DNA from: Brachybacterium endophyticum
GTDB lineage: Bacteria > Actinomycetota > Actinomycetes > Actinomycetales > Dermabacteraceae
Assembly (NCBI RefSeq): GCF_003130585.1
Contig: NZ_QFKX01000001.1
Coordinates: 682,001-746,000 of the forward strand
Direction: 5' to 3'
DNA length: 64,000 bases
The notes below the pieces were generated by a model. It searched no databases. It saw only the letters and a list, made by a program, of their open reading frames with translations, and was not told the origin of the DNA. This document shows positions 62,470 through 64,000 of this stretch, piece by piece; within the stretch, counting starts at the first letter, position 1, and every line of letters starts with the position of its first letter. The position numbers and the translations under genes were made by a program.

Positions 62470-63027
62470 ATGACCGTCTTCGCCGACACGCCGCGCTGGG
62501 AGCGCCACGGGATGCTGTGGGGGCATCTGATCTCCGATGCCTCCCTCTCCGAGCTGCACCTCGTGGCTGCTCGCGGCGGTCTGCACCCGCGGTCCTTCGA
62601 CCTCGACCATTACGACTGGCCCGAGAGTGCCCGGGAGGGCCTCGAGGCCGTGGGGGTCACGTTCGTCGGCAACGGCGACCTGACCAGGAGGCTGATCGCG
62701 AGCGGGCTGCGCGTGCCGGCCGCCCGCCGGGCGGAGGCCCGCCGCGAGCGGGCCGAGCGCGGGGCCGTCGGCCTCGGCCTCGACCACGTGCCCGAGGATC
62801 TCGTGACCGGTCTCGAGGGCCACGCGGCGCCGCTCCCGCCCGTGGGGGAGGCGACTCCGGGGACCTTCCGTCTCACCCGTGACAGTCCGTGCGCGCTGGT
62901 GCGGATCGAGGCGCACGACGAGCTCGGTCGGGCGGCGGCCTGGGAGTTCCTCGCGCGGGCCGACGTGCTGTCGAACCGGGCCACAGGCCATTCGTTCGTC
63001 GGTCAGGTGCTGGACGTCCCGGACTGA
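62470..63027 (+). CDS. DUF4031 domain protein
   Basis: A 185-residue protein. The N-terminal 80 residues match DUF4031 (MTVFADTPRWERHGMLWGHLISD; ELHLVAARGGLHPRSFDLDHYDWPE), a family of unknown function frequent in actinobacteria. Its remaining part (about 115-185) has no assignment: a Pro/Gly break, then an acidic beta-like stretch. The ATG at 62470 was chosen because the domain begins there; two more in-frame ATGs lie just upstream. It converges with the histidine kinase gene with a 25-base overlap. Confidence 0.85.
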   Translation: MTVFADTPRWERHGMLWGHLISDASLSELHLVAARGGLHPRSFDLDHYDWPESAREGLEAVGVTFVGNGDLTRRLIASGLRVPAARRAEARRERAERGAVGLGLDHVPEDLVTGLEGHAAPLPPVGEATPGTFRLTRDSPCALVRIEAHDELGRAAAWEFLARADVLSNRATGHSFVGQVLDVPD

Positions 63028-64000
63028 GGCCCCGACGGCCTGTCGCCCGGATCCGCATCGCCCTGCGTGATCTCGCTGACCTGATCGGGTTCGACGACCT
63101 GCTCGGGGGAGAGGTCGGCCGCCTGCAGCTCCACATGGAAGGTGGCGCCGCCACCGGGCGTCTCGTCCACCCGGATCGAGCCCTGGTGCTGCTGGACGAT
63201 GGTCGCGGCGATCGAGAGGCCGAGCCCCGCGCCGCCGCCCTGTGCGGCCGAGCGCTGTCGCGACTCGTCGGTGCGGTAGAAGCGTTCGAAGACCTTCTCG
63301 CGCTGGTCCTCCGCGATCCCCTCGCCGTGGTCGCGCACCTCGATCACCACGGTCCCGGCATCCTGTCGGCCCACGGCGATCTCCACCGGGGAGCCCTTGG
63401 GCGTGTGGCGGTTGGTGTTGCCGATCAGGTTCAGCAGCACCTGGCGCAGGGCCGGCTCGTCGCCCCGGACGCCGACCGGGATGTGCGGGCTGACCGAGAG
63501 CGGCGTCCCCGATAGCGAGACCACCATGACCTGGCGGGAGGGGTCCAGGGCCCGCAGGTCCTGGGCGACGTCGAAGATCGCGTCGGTGACGTCGAGCGGC
63601 TCGAGGGCGACGTCGGGGTTCTCGTCGAGGCGCGCCAGGCGCAGCAGGTTCTCCACCAGTGAGCCCATGCGCCGGGCCTCGTCCTCGATGCGGCGCATCG
63701 CGGAGGAGACGTTCTCCTCGCCGCTGAGGGCGCCCATCCGGTACAGCTCGCCGAAGCCACGGATCGCCGCCAGCGGCGTGCGCAGCTCGTGGGAGGCGTC
63801 GCCCACGAAACGGCGCATCCTGGCCTCCGAGCTGGTGGCCTTCTCCTCGCTGTCGGCCTGGGCGATGAAGGACTGCTCGAGGCGCACGAGCATCTCGTTG
63901 AGCGACACCGCGAGGGCGTTGACCTCCTGGCTGGTGTCGGTCACCGGGACGCGCCGGGACAGGTCGCCCGCGACGATCTGGGAGGCGACCTCCTCGACGT
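63003..64000 (-). CDS. Two-component sensor histidine kinase, C-terminal part (cut by window edge)
   Basis: About 332 residues are visible. At the window edge is the end of a HAMP linker (VEEVASQIVAGDLSRRVPV), then a coiled-coil segment, the HisKA phospho-acceptor box FVGDASHELRTPLAAIRGF, and the HATPase_c domain with NTNRHTPKGSP (N box), DHGEGIAEDQREKVFERFYR (G1/F box) and GAGLGLSIAATIV (G2 box). A Glu/Gly/Pro-rich tail of about 35 residues follows. The sensor and membrane helices lie outside. The layout fits MprB/BaeS-like kinases; the partner regulator is expected just beyond 64000. Stop codon overlaps the DUF4031 gene. Confidence 0.92.
   Translation of the reverse strand, partial: VEEVASQIVAGDLSRRVPVTDTSQEVNALAVSLNEMLVRLEQSFIAQADSEEKATSSEARMRRFVGDASHELRTPLAAIRGFGELYRMGALSGEENVSSAMRRIEDEARRMGSLVENLLRLARLDENPDVALEPLDVTDAIFDVAQDLRALDPSRQVMVVSLSGTPLSVSPHIPVGVRGDEPALRQVLLNLIGNTNRHTPKGSPVEIAVGRQDAGTVVIEVRDHGEGIAEDQREKVFERFYRTDESRQRSAAQGGGAGLGLSIAATIVQQHQGSIRVDETPGGGATFHVELQAADLSPEQVVEPDQVSEITQGDADPGDRPSGPQSGTSST

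Overview
The window is about 70% GC and carries hallmarks of a Gram-positive Actinomycetota, most likely in Micrococcales. The genus is not provable from sequence alone; Brachybacterium or another Dermabacteraceae is my guess. The hallmarks are the fhaA-fhaB-pstP-rodA-pbpA block usually found near oriC, a GroEL gene under CIRCE control, a RamB-type regulator, a DUF222/HNH gene, an IdeR-type iron box, TAnnnT -10 boxes directly in front of start codons, and frequent ATGA/GTGA start-stop overlaps.

Layout. 1-4134 (minus): signalling and cell-wall block (FHA proteins, Ser/Thr phosphatase, RodA/FtsW, start of PbpA). 4378-5091: L,D-transpeptidase. 5260-6950: two tandem class-C beta-lactamase-like hydrolases. 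7017-12871: GH38 alpha-mannosidase, DUF3817 membrane protein, then sqdB and an SqdX/SQD2-like glycosyltransferase, i.e. a sulfolipid (SQDG-type) pair. 12959-13570: NlpC/P60 hydrolase with a structured leader. 13913-21946: a seven-gene coupled operon for organosulfur use (ssuBAC-type sulfonate transporter, acetyl-CoA synthetase, SfnG-type dimethylsulfone monooxygenase, O-acetylhomoserine sulfhydrylase, CoA-binding protein), closed by a strong hairpin. 22030-23967: AT-richer patch and a DUF222/HNH gene broken by an in-frame amber codon. 24012-27174: Ser/Thr kinase with a polytopic membrane tail, DsbA-like thiol protein, tRNA-Thr. 27206-32870: long-form GAPDH, RamB-like regulator and PEP synthase, a gluconeogenesis/acetate-linked group. 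32858-37246: a variant-leucine-rich-repeat membrane protein, an iron-box-controlled siderophore-interacting protein, a beta-helix gene broken by an in-frame stop, and ung. 37312-41013: DUF3263 and LytR_C proteins, groEL with tandem CIRCE sites, then a repeat-rich spacer and an SRPBCC gene bracketed by two related 56-nt palindromes. 41224-51835: two LLM flavoproteins flank an operon (minus) of FAD-linked oxidase, aminotransferase, oligopeptide-type ABC transporter and GNAT. 51914-54512: small membrane protein, rhodanese, DEAD-box helicase. 54790-59240: LacI regulator, GH2 glycosidase, zinc alcohol dehydrogenase. 59252-64000: OPT transporter, RNase H fused to a SnoaL/DUF4440-like domain, a DUF4031 protein and the 3' part of a sensor kinase.

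The most notable assembly is the neighbourhood of sulfolipid synthesis (10585-12871) and sulfonate/sulfone assimilation (13913-21946) in what looks like a non-photosynthetic bacterium. The second is a pair of 26-bp-arm palindromes whose sequence differences are mostly compensated across the stem. No CRISPR array, insertion sequence or rRNA gene was seen.
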